A stretch of 39,736 nt of DNA from Candidatus Thermoflexus japonica (GTDB taxonomy: Bacteria; Chloroflexota; Anaerolineae; Thermoflexales; Thermoflexaceae). The stretch lies in NCBI GenBank assembly GCA_002898735.1, contig BEHY01000022.1:1-39736 (forward strand). Reading direction: 5' to 3'. Of the stretch, positions 1 through 6,832 are shown piece after piece (position 1 is the first letter of the stretch; the number at the start of each line of letters is the position of its first letter). A program made the translations under genes and the position numbers. Below the pieces are notes generated by a model. That model made no database searches. It was not told the origin of the DNA and saw only the letters and a program-made list of their open reading frames with translations.

Positions 1-38
1 AACAAGGCCGATTTTAATCGGCATAAGGGGCCGACGCG
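1..38 (+). repeat. Direct repeat copy 1 (38 bp, truncated by window edge?)
   Basis: Begins AACAAGGCCGAT and ends GGGGCCGACGCG. It matches the segment at 148-185 at 33 of 38 positions. The first half can fold as a hairpin (GCCGAT-TTTA-ATCGGC). The window starts exactly at this copy, so the element may extend to the left. No coding potential is evident. Confidence 0.6.
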
Positions 39-147
39 GGATGGGCGCCGAATGAATTCGACCTCGACAGGCCTTCGGCCGATGGCCGGCCGCCGCCGGA
101 TGGAAGCAATCGCGTCGGCGCAGGCCGACGCAAGGCACGGAGTGCCC

Positions 148-185
148 AACAAGGCCAATTTCCATCGGCATAAGGGGCTAACGCG
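148..185 (+). repeat. Direct repeat copy 2 (38 bp)
   Basis: Imperfect copy of 1-38 (33/38 identical). It is preceded by two small hairpins: GCGTCGGC/GCCGACGC around 112-131 and GGCAC-GGA-GTGCC around 134-146. The same local structure flanked by AACAAGG suggests a short intergenic repeat family. I cannot tell its genome copy number from this window. Confidence 0.6.
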
Positions 186-259
186 TGGCGCAGGGGAGCA
201 ACGAGGAGATATGAGAGATGGAGATATCGCCGAAAGCGCCCCGGGATGCCTCCCGGAAA

Positions 260-294
260 CCAGGCCGCCCGACCCCAGGGGTCGGGCGGCCTGG
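260..294 (-). terminator. Terminator of the cupredoxin gene
   Basis: Perfect inverted repeat with 17-nt arms (CCAGGCCGCCCGACCCC and its complement) around a single central base. It sits 12 nt past the stop codon of the minus-strand cupredoxin gene. On the minus strand it is followed by GTTTCC, a poor U tract, so it may act with Rho or as a bidirectional barrier. Confidence 0.7.
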
Positions 295-306
295 ATTACC
301 GGTCGC

Positions 307-693
307 TTACGGCTGCACGGTCAGGGTGCCCACCATGCCGCCCTCCTTGTGGCCGGGCACCGTGCACACATACTGGTAGGTTCCGGGCTTCTCCGGCGCT
401 TTCAGGGAGACGTTGACTTTCTGGCCCGGCTGGACCGCATCCTTCTCAAAGAGCACCGTCTTCCCATCCGCGTCGTAGAGCACGAAGTTATGCTCCAGGG
501 AGCCCCGATTGTCCAGGGTGATCTGCAGGGTCTGGCCCGGCTTCACCGTCAGCGTGTTCGGCTTGAAATAAAGGTCGCCCATCTCGACCGTCAGGCCCGC
601 CCCGCCGCCGGCCCCGCCTGTGCCGCCGCTGCACGCTGCGAGCACAAGGCCGATGATGGCCCCCGCCAGCATCATATAGAGAACCCGTCGCAT
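307..693 (-). CDS. Cupredoxin-domain lipoprotein (plastocyanin/azurin-like)
   Basis: 128 aa. An N-terminal lipoprotein signal has hydrophobic residues 5-20 and a lipobox ending in Cys21, followed by a Gly-rich tether (22-33), so the protein should be anchored on the outer face of the membrane. Residues 34-128 form a cupredoxin fold with a full type 1 copper ligand set: His68 (in EHNF), Cys110, His115 and Met120 (CTVPGHKEGGM). By family it is a small blue copper electron carrier, or less likely a copper-storage protein. The start is supported by GGAGGGAGG about 2-9 nt upstream. It is transcribed alone, with its own terminator. The redox partner is not identifiable here. Confidence 0.88.
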   Translation of the reverse strand: MRRVLYMMLAGAIIGLVLAACSGGTGGAGGGAGLTVEMGDLYFKPNTLTVKPGQTLQITLDNRGSLEHNFVLYDADGKTVLFEKDAVQPGQKVNVSLKAPEKPGTYQYVCTVPGHKEGGMVGTLTVQP

Positions 694-833
694 CGTCCTC
701 CCTCCTGAAACGGAAAAGGTTCCATCGCTCCTGATCCTACTCTCGAAACCGCAGGCCGTCTACATGGAGAAGAAGGTATTTGGAGCCCGCGATCGAAAAA
801 CCTCCGAGCATCTGCCCCGGGTTTCCATCCGGG

Positions 834-873
834 AAAAAAGCTGCGGGGGAACGCTGAAGCGTCCCCCCGCAGC
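834..873 (-). terminator. Rho-independent terminator of the gluzincin lipoprotein gene
   Basis: Stem GCTGCGGGGG (840-849) pairs with CCCCCGCAGC (864-873), with an inner ACGC/GCGT extension and a tetraloop. On the minus strand it is followed directly by a six-T run (834-839). It lies 38 nt beyond the stop codon at 912. Confidence 0.9.
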
Positions 874-911
874 CTTCATAGCCCTCCAGAAGGCGGAAAA
901 GGATCCTCGGG

Positions 912-3173
912 CTATCGCTTCGCCTTCCACCACTCCAGGAACGCAGCCTGGAAGGCAGCCGGATCGGCCCCGAGATGCTTCTGCATGAATGCAGGGGTGA
1001 CCTCCTCCGCGATCCCCTCCATGGAGGCCTGGACCAGGGCCGCCAGCCCGAAGACCGGAAGGTGCTTCTCCACGGTCTCCACCGGGACCTCCGCATACGC
1101 CCGGTAGAGGGCCAGGAAGGCCGCATCCCCGTAGCGCTCCCGGACGAACTCGGCCATCGCCGAGGCCAGGGCATACTGGCGCGCCGTCGCCGTCCCGAAG
1201 ATGTCCCCGATGTGGCCAAACTGCGTGGTGTAGGTCATGGACTCCAGCCCCTGGATCTCCCCCTTCAGCTCCTTCCAGTAGGGCTGCCCGGCGTAGGTCA
1301 TCGCCGCCCCTTCCACCAGCCACCCGGGGGTCCAGGGCCGGGTCCACGGCGCCAGGATCATGTGGACCAGCTCATGGCGCAGCACGGCGCTCCGCCCATT
1401 AATCGGATCCGTCTGGCGATAGCCCCTCACCCCCTCCGCGTTCAACACCATCAGCGTCTCGCTGGCCCGGAAGCCCGTCACCTCCCCATCCTCCACCACC
1501 GGAACGGTCCGGTAGAAGGCCACACCCAGGGTGAGCTGGGGATCCTTCCCCGTCAGGGCCCGGAAGGTCCGGCGATCGGGGGCATACAGGGCCAGATACC
1601 GGGGGCGGATCACCTCCTGGGGCAGCCGGGCGGAGAGATCCCGATAGGCCTCCTCCAGCTCATCCAGGACCTCCCGGGCGGTCCCCTCCGCCAGGCCCTC
1701 CGGGCCAATCAGGGTGAAATGCTCCGAAGTCCACGCCCGTCCAGGGAGGCGCGCCCACGGCGGGATCGCCTCCCAGGACCAGCGGGTCACCCGCCACGCG
1801 CCGTCCACCTTGCGGAAGTCCGCCTCCGCCGGGTAGTGCCACCGCTCATCAGCCGGGAACCCCTCCAGCCCGGTCGAAAGATCCAGCGAGACGTTCCGGG
1901 CCTCGTCGGGATCGAAGTCGCCGCCGGCGATCTCCACGCGGAGATCCTGGAGCGGCCAGCCGCCGCCGGAGATCACCGCCCGGATGCTCTCCCGGTCCGC
2001 CTCCGCCTTCGGATCGAAGGAAGCGAGGAAGGCCTCGGGGTCCCGCCGCCGAAGGGCCTCCGCCATGGTCCCGATCAGGGCCTCGATCTCCTGGCGGGCG
2101 ATCCGGGCCGGGGAAGGCGTGGGCGTGGGGGCCAGGACGAAAGCTTGGCCGTTCCAATCCACCTCGGTCAGCTCCCCTGTGGCGGGATCGAAGCGGGCCA
2201 GCGGCCAGCCCTCCAGCCGGAAGACGATCGGGCCGGCGGCTGTGGGGGCCGAATACACCAGCGTGACGCTCAGGCGGGTGGTATCCCCGGGCGGCAGCAT
2301 CTCTTTCAGATCTTCCGGGAACTGGATCGGGAACATCTGGTGCCCCGCGGCGTACACGGCCCCGAGCTCCCCGGGCCCCGGGAGATTCCCGATCACCAGC
2401 AGCCCCTTCGGCTTGCGGAGCTCCAGGTCCACCTGCATGCGGCGGCCATCGGCCTGGATGCGCCGGAAGATCAGATCGACGCCGACGCGCGGATGCCGGA
2501 AGGCGGACAAGCCCTTAAAGGTCCACTCTCCCTGGGGGAAAGGACCCGGCGGGAGATCCCAGACCTCGCCGGAGAGCGGCTTCTCCGGACGGAGCTCCGC
2601 CTGGCCGAAGCCGGGGAAGCGGAAGACGAAGGGCGGCGAGGCGCTTTCAGGCAGCTCGAACTCGAACCAGCCCCGCTCCACCGCACCGACGATCCACAGG
2701 CAGATCTTCCGGGAGGGCGGATATTCCGGGCAGATATCCTCTTCAAAGTTCCCGCTGACCGCAACCGGCTCCAGCCGCCGGCCCCCGACCCGGAGTTCGG
2801 CGGATCGGCCCGGCTCCAGGGGGGCGTAGAAGGATTGACTGCGCTCCCCTCGATGGGCGAAGGCCGCGTAGACCCGCAGGCGGCGATCCCGGATCTCGAA
2901 GGCCGGGACCTCCATCGCGATCCCGTTGGACGGCTCGCCGGCATATCCGACGGCGAATCGGCCCTGGGGGAGGGCGCCAGCCTCCGGGGTAGGGGTTGCT
3001 GTGGGCCGAGGGGGCCGGGTGGGCGAAGGGGGCGGCGTCGCCGTCGGCGTTGCCCGCGAAGCCGTTGGGGAAAGGCCGCACGCGGTCAGAAGGAGCAGCG
3101 CGCTCCCGATGAGGAAGGCCTGCCATGCGCTCGCGAAGGGTATGACCCTCGTGAGCTGTCGCCGCCACGTCAT
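912..3173 (-). CDS. Exported gluzincin (peptidase MA-like) lipoprotein
   Basis: 753 aa. The start is the ATG at 3173 with AGGAGG at 3184-3189; a longer open frame upstream lacks an RBS. The lipoprotein signal has its lipobox (LLTAC) at Cys32, followed by a Pro/Thr-rich tether (about 36-65). A long beta-rich N-terminal half (about 70-370) has no family I can name. A second Pro-Thr linker leads to an NTF2-like segment (about 380-490). The C-terminal zinc-peptidase domain carries HELVH (600-604) and, 16 residues later, Glu621 in WLVEGAA: the HExxH plus downstream Glu pattern of gluzincins. It likely cleaves peptides or proteins at the cell surface; the substrate is unknown. It is the distal gene of a minus-strand set of exported proteins and ends at a strong terminator. 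Confidence 0.82.
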   Translation of the reverse strand: MTWRRQLTRVIPFASAWQAFLIGSALLLLTACGLSPTASRATPTATPPPSPTRPPRPTATPTPEAGALPQGRFAVGYAGEPSNGIAMEVPAFEIRDRRLRVYAAFAHRGERSQSFYAPLEPGRSAELRVGGRRLEPVAVSGNFEEDICPEYPPSRKICLWIVGAVERGWFEFELPESASPPFVFRFPGFGQAELRPEKPLSGEVWDLPPGPFPQGEWTFKGLSAFRHPRVGVDLIFRRIQADGRRMQVDLELRKPKGLLVIGNLPGPGELGAVYAAGHQMFPIQFPEDLKEMLPPGDTTRLSVTLVYSAPTAAGPIVFRLEGWPLARFDPATGELTEVDWNGQAFVLAPTPTPSPARIARQEIEALIGTMAEALRRRDPEAFLASFDPKAEADRESIRAVISGGGWPLQDLRVEIAGGDFDPDEARNVSLDLSTGLEGFPADERWHYPAEADFRKVDGAWRVTRWSWEAIPPWARLPGRAWTSEHFTLIGPEGLAEGTAREVLDELEEAYRDLSARLPQEVIRPRYLALYAPDRRTFRALTGKDPQLTLGVAFYRTVPVVEDGEVTGFRASETLMVLNAEGVRGYRQTDPINGRSAVLRHELVHMILAPWTRPWTPGWLVEGAAMTYAGQPYWKELKGEIQGLESMTYTTQFGHIGDIFGTATARQYALASAMAEFVRERYGDAAFLALYRAYAEVPVETVEKHLPVFGLAALVQASMEGIAEEVTPAFMQKHLGADPAAFQAAFLEWWKAKR

Positions 3174-3284
3174 GGGAGATACCTCCTGCTCGGATGTTCC
3201 GCGGGGATCGCCGGCTGCCACCGCTTCCGGGGCGAACCGGACATGGGCTCCCGCGCGAGGCGGAAACCGGTCGCCCATATTGGA

Positions 3285-3312
3285 GGAGTGCGGTGCCTAG
3301 GCACCGCACTCC
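3285..3312 (-). terminator. 28-bp perfect palindrome after the M1 peptidase gene
   Basis: Arms GGAGTGCGGTGCCT and AGGCACCGCACTCC are perfectly complementary with no loop. It lies 17 nt past the stop codon of the M1 peptidase gene and about 110 bp before the next start. No U tract follows on either strand, so it may be a Rho-aided terminator, an mRNA-stabilising hairpin or a dimeric protein binding site. Confidence 0.45.
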
Positions 3313-3329
3313 AACTCATCGCCGGGACA

Positions 3330-5153
3330 TCAGGGTTCCATCTGCATCAGGGCCTCCAGGAACGCCCGCAGCATCCCGCCCAGCGCCGGATCCTGGAAAA
3401 GGGGGTCCAGCGTCGGGCTGGGCGGGAGATCCTTTTCGGTGATCTCCCGGCCCTCCACCCAGCGCCGGTAGAAGGCCTCCGCCCGCTCCCGCCCCCAGAC
3501 CTCGCTCAGCGTCTCCCGCCAGGAATCCCCCGTCGCCCAGCCCCAGCGGTGGCGCTGCAGATACCGCCGCAGGAAGGCGAAGAAGCGCTCCTCCCCCATC
3601 TCCCGGCGCAGCGCCTCATACATCCAGGCCCCCTTCCCGTAGACGATGGCCGCATAATCCAGCTCGGAGTAGCGCTCGGCGGGCTCGTTCAGGGGAAGAT
3701 TCCCTTCCATCAGCCGGAGGCGATAAGGAAACAGCACCAGGAGATCCCATGTCATCCGGGCGGCCTCCGGGCCGTGGGCCTGCTCCACCCAGAAGGCCGC
3801 AGACCAGTTGGTCAACCCTTCGTCCAGCCACGGTTCCCGATGGGCATCGTTCCCCACGATCCCATACCACCACTGATGGGCCACCTCATGGGCCACCACG
3901 AAGCCCAGGAGATCCAGCGACCCCCTTCCGGAGGACAGGCCCCCGAGCAGCCCGCTCAGATCCCCCATTCCATATACATCCTCGCCGATCATCACCAGGC
4001 CGCCCGCCTCCACGCCGGCGGCCCCGCCCTGCAGAGGGACCTCCACCACATCCAGCTCGGGGAAGGGGTATTCCCCGAAGGCCTTCCCGAACCGCTCCAG
4101 GGCATCCGCGGCGGCCTCCAGCGCCTGCCGCGCCGCTTCCGCCGGCGCGTTCCGGTAGAAGCCGTTCACCCGGATCCCGTCCCGCTCGATGGAGAGGCGC
4201 GCCATCTCCCCGGCGACCATCACGAAATTCCGGGTATAGGGCGCGACGATCTCGACCGTTTGCCAGCCCCCTGGCCCCGCCGACTCCTGAACGATCACCC
4301 CACTGGCCGCCAGCGCCGTTCCCTGGGGAAGGCGCAGGCGCCAGGCGAAGTGCGCGGCCTCCGCCTGATGCAGATCGCCGTTCTCCCAGGGCGGATCCAG
4401 GACGCAGCGACCCTCCCGGATCCGGGCCAGCTCCGGGTAGCCGTAGTAGAGGACGAGGCGCCCGTCCGGGGTTTTCTGCATCAGCCCGTAGCCGCCGGCC
4501 CGGCTCCCGACCGTGACCGTGAAGGGCATCTCCAGCTCGACCGTGCCGCCCGGAAGGAGGGGGGAAGGAAGCGTCACCGTGAACGCCGTGCGGTCGGCGC
4601 TCCATTCCGGTCCGGAAAGGGTTTCCCCGATCCGGACCCTTCCCACCTCCAGGCGGGCGCCGCCGGAGGCCGGGGCGTTGGCCCATGCCCGGAAGCAGAG
4701 GGCCCGCAGCGGGGGGCCCTGGTCGTAGGGGAAGGTCAGGATCAGGCGGCCCCGCAGGCGGCCCGGCACCGGCTCCAGGATCCCGCCGATGCGGTAAGCC
4801 GGCCGGCGGGCGCCCGCGTCCCCCTTTGCCGACGAGGCGAGCCCGGCGGACACGTCCAGCCCGGACGGCGGATCCGGAAGCGCGGAGGGAGGGATCTCCG
4901 GGAGTTCTGAGGGGGCCGGCGGGCGTGCGGTCGGCGTCCGCGTCGGCGCCGTGGCGGTGGGGGCGAGCATCGCGCCTGGCGTTGGGGAAGCGCGGAGGCG
5001 GACGGTCGGCGTGGCAGGGATCTGGGGGGAGATCGGGGTGGCCGGAAATCTCCGGGCAAGCTCGGGGCCGGCCAGAACCCCGAGGGCAAATCCGATCCCG
5101 CAGGCCGCGCCCGCGGCCGCCAGCAGCATCACCGCCCACCCCCATCGAGACAT
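3330..5153 (-). CDS. Membrane-anchored M1 family zinc metallopeptidase
   Basis: 607 aa. The start is the ATG at 5153, preceded by GGGAGGAGGG; the longer open frame to 5333 has no RBS. An N-terminal hydrophobic segment (about 5-30) probably serves as an uncleaved membrane anchor and is followed by a Pro/Thr-rich stalk (about 40-85). A beta domain precedes the catalytic domain, with HEVAH (422-426) and Glu445 in WLDEG, spaced exactly as in M1 aminopeptidases (HExxH-x18-E). Tyr505 (IVYGKGAW) fits the M1 transition-state tyrosine. The GxMEN substrate motif appears degenerate (GVEAGG), so exopeptidase specificity is uncertain. It is likely a surface aminopeptidase for nutritional peptides, lying in series with another surface gluzincin downstream. 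Confidence 0.9.
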   Translation of the reverse strand: MSRWGWAVMLLAAAGAACGIGFALGVLAGPELARRFPATPISPQIPATPTVRLRASPTPGAMLAPTATAPTRTPTARPPAPSELPEIPPSALPDPPSGLDVSAGLASSAKGDAGARRPAYRIGGILEPVPGRLRGRLILTFPYDQGPPLRALCFRAWANAPASGGARLEVGRVRIGETLSGPEWSADRTAFTVTLPSPLLPGGTVELEMPFTVTVGSRAGGYGLMQKTPDGRLVLYYGYPELARIREGRCVLDPPWENGDLHQAEAAHFAWRLRLPQGTALAASGVIVQESAGPGGWQTVEIVAPYTRNFVMVAGEMARLSIERDGIRVNGFYRNAPAEAARQALEAAADALERFGKAFGEYPFPELDVVEVPLQGGAAGVEAGGLVMIGEDVYGMGDLSGLLGGLSSGRGSLDLLGFVVAHEVAHQWWYGIVGNDAHREPWLDEGLTNWSAAFWVEQAHGPEAARMTWDLLVLFPYRLRLMEGNLPLNEPAERYSELDYAAIVYGKGAWMYEALRREMGEERFFAFLRRYLQRHRWGWATGDSWRETLSEVWGRERAEAFYRRWVEGREITEKDLPPSPTLDPLFQDPALGGMLRAFLEALMQMEP

Positions 5154-5256
5154 CAGCGCCCTCCTCCCGAAAAGAGAGCGACATCCGCTCGAGGCCATCG
5201 CCCCGCACCTGATCCCGTTCCGGCGCGCATCGAGAGGACCCCAGCAGGAGACCGAA

Positions 5257-5282
5257 TTGGAGGGTGCCTTCGGAACCTCCAA
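5257..5282 (-). terminator. Weak hairpin downstream of the lipoprotein gene
   Basis: TTGGAGG (5257-5263) pairs with CCTCCAA (5276-5282) around a 12-nt loop. It lies about 110 nt past the stop of the gene at 5391-6449 and before the M1 peptidase start. There is no U tract, so the terminator reading is tentative. Confidence 0.3.
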
Positions 5283-5390
5283 CCCCTGTATGAATCCCCT
5301 TAAGATGATAGCAGAACGGCGCGGGCGGCGCATCCCTCTGGCCGCCCGTAGAGGTTACATAGCGTCACGGAACAACCTGTGAACAGAATC

Positions 5391-6449
5391 CTATGGCCCA
5401 CAGAACGTGACCTGTGTTCCCTCCTGATTCACATGGAGCTCATACGATCGCCCCCGGGCTTTCAGGAACACCCGATACCCGGATGTGATCACTGGGGCGT
5501 AAACCGCACCCGGCTCCGGGCAGCCCATGCGGGTATCCGGCCAGTTCTGCGGCACGGGGTCATACGAAACCACCTCGATCTCCTCCCGCGGGATCCCCAA
5601 TCGCTCCGCCAGGGCATCCACCGCCACGCGGACCGGGCCGGAAAGATGGGTTATGCCCATCGCAAACCATGAACGAATGGCTTCCAGAACTTCCTGGACG
5701 GCTGCGGGGGTTTGCCCTGCGCTGGGATCATAGAGAACCAGGGCTCGAAGCTTATCCCCGCTCCAGAAGTTCAACGTGTAGACAAAACCATCCGGAACCG
5801 GGGTCCCATACTCCGCCCCAGAGAGGGAGGAGAGCTTCCCGAGCACCCGACGAACCTCGAGGGGATCGATCCGGACGCGCCCATGGCGGCGGATCCTCCG
5901 ATCGAGGAGATAGATGGTCCCCTGCTCCGTGATCATCAGCTCCTGGTCGAACCCGGCCAGCCCTCCCTGGCGACGGATCCGGAGGAGGACGTCCACCGGC
6001 AACCCCTCCACCACCTCCCCCTCAACAACCCGAAGGTAGAGCATGCCCGCCGGCGCTCGCTCCACGGTCCCTCGCCACCGAAGCAGGACCTCCGTTGAGG
6101 CCGGATCCCATGGAGGCAGAGGCGGCGATGAAGGGAAGGCGTTCTCGCTCGCGGGCGCGATGTAAATCGCCCCGGTGGCATCGGCCACGGCCACATCGCT
6201 TCGGGTGAGAGGCGGGCCATGCCCGACTTCCCCAAATAAATCCCACCCCCGGTAATACGCCACGATGAGGACTTCGCGCCCCCGGTAGGCCTCAGGATGG
6301 GCCAGGATCTCCCCGATGGGGATCGCGCCCTGCCAGAGGGAAGGGCGCGCCGTCGGGGTCGCGCCCGGGGGAAGGCCAGGGCTGCATGCTGCAGATAGCC
6401 CAAGGAACATCAGCGTCAGACGGGAGAACAACCCTTTCGCGGTCTTCAT
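5391..6449 (-). CDS. Unknown lipoprotein with C-terminal GCPEPG-type domain
   Basis: 352 aa. The start is the ATG at 6449 with GGAGGTG upstream. A signal peptide with lipobox ends at Cys22, followed by a short Pro-rich tether. Residues about 45-150 look beta-rich with alternating hydrophobics (HPEAYRGREVLIVAYY), possibly an OB-like domain; this is only an impression. The last ~85 residues contain WPDTRMGCPEPGAVYAPVITSGYRVFL and a final Cys, resembling a small domain (WPDxxxGCxxPG ... PGYRV) that recurs in exported proteins of Chloroflexota and Cyanobacteria. I do not know its function. The paired Cys suggest a disulfide outside the cytoplasm. It is the first gene of the minus-strand exported set. 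Confidence 0.75.
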   Translation of the reverse strand: MKTAKGLFSRLTLMFLGLSAACSPGLPPGATPTARPSLWQGAIPIGEILAHPEAYRGREVLIVAYYRGWDLFGEVGHGPPLTRSDVAVADATGAIYIAPASENAFPSSPPLPPWDPASTEVLLRWRGTVERAPAGMLYLRVVEGEVVEGLPVDVLLRIRRQGGLAGFDQELMITEQGTIYLLDRRIRRHGRVRIDPLEVRRVLGKLSSLSGAEYGTPVPDGFVYTLNFWSGDKLRALVLYDPSAGQTPAAVQEVLEAIRSWFAMGITHLSGPVRVAVDALAERLGIPREEIEVVSYDPVPQNWPDTRMGCPEPGAVYAPVITSGYRVFLKARGRSYELHVNQEGTQVTFCGP

Positions 6450-6832
6450 CGGAACACCTCCGGGTGCCCAGGTTTCCATCGATAAGACGGCTGAAACAGC
6501 GATCGGGTTCCACGAAGAAAACCGCCCAGGGGAACGGATCCTTTCTGGCCGGCGAGGGGATGCCAGAGGTGCCCCGCGGCTTCAAAAGCTTCCCCAGAAA
6601 AGGCCAGCGGCGCAACGCCGGAACCCGTTGAGTTCGCCACCCGGGCTTACAATATTAAGGAGATCGAGGGACATCCGCCGGGAGAAGCTGGCGGTGAAAC
6701 GACAGGCGGACGATGTCCTCTTCCGGGGCTGGCCTGAACGGGGCATCCGCCGGAGGCGCCCCGCGGTCCCTCCTCCCGGCTCCATCGGATTCGGCCGCCC
6801 CGGGGCTGGCTTCACGATAGGAGGTGAACGCG
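6450..6832. other. Divergent intergenic region upstream of mutS
   Basis: 383 bp between the divergent lipoprotein gene and mutS. I see no gene. A possible mutS promoter lies at 6628-6653, and the rest is GC-rich unstructured spacer. The mutS ribosome binding site ends it. Confidence 0.5.
6628..6653 (+). promoter_or_regulatory. Possible mutS promoter
   Basis: TTGAGT (6628-6633) and TACAAT (6648-6653) resemble -35 and -10 boxes, but the spacer is only 14 nt. An alternative -10, AATATT at 6651, gives a 17-nt spacer. This is the only AT-rich pocket in the interval, about 180 nt before the start codon. Confidence 0.35.

Larger units (their letters stand above)
1..306. other. Non-coding left edge with repeat pair and terminator
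   Basis: No credible gene in either strand; the open frames here are GC-driven shadows. It holds the 38-bp direct repeat pair, several short hairpins and, at its right end, the terminator of the cupredoxin gene. Confidence 0.6.

Noticed and set aside
1..185. Integron attC array
   Set aside because: GCCCAAC matches the RYYYAAC end, but I find no matching GTTRRRY partner, no cassette ORFs and no integrase. Kept only as a repeat family.
975..4910. A 1311-codon plus-strand open frame across the two metallopeptidase genes
   Set aside because: It is antisense to two proteins with clear catalytic motifs and signal sequences, has no RBS, and its composition (Pro/Gly/Arg/His-rich) is typical of GC-driven shadow frames.
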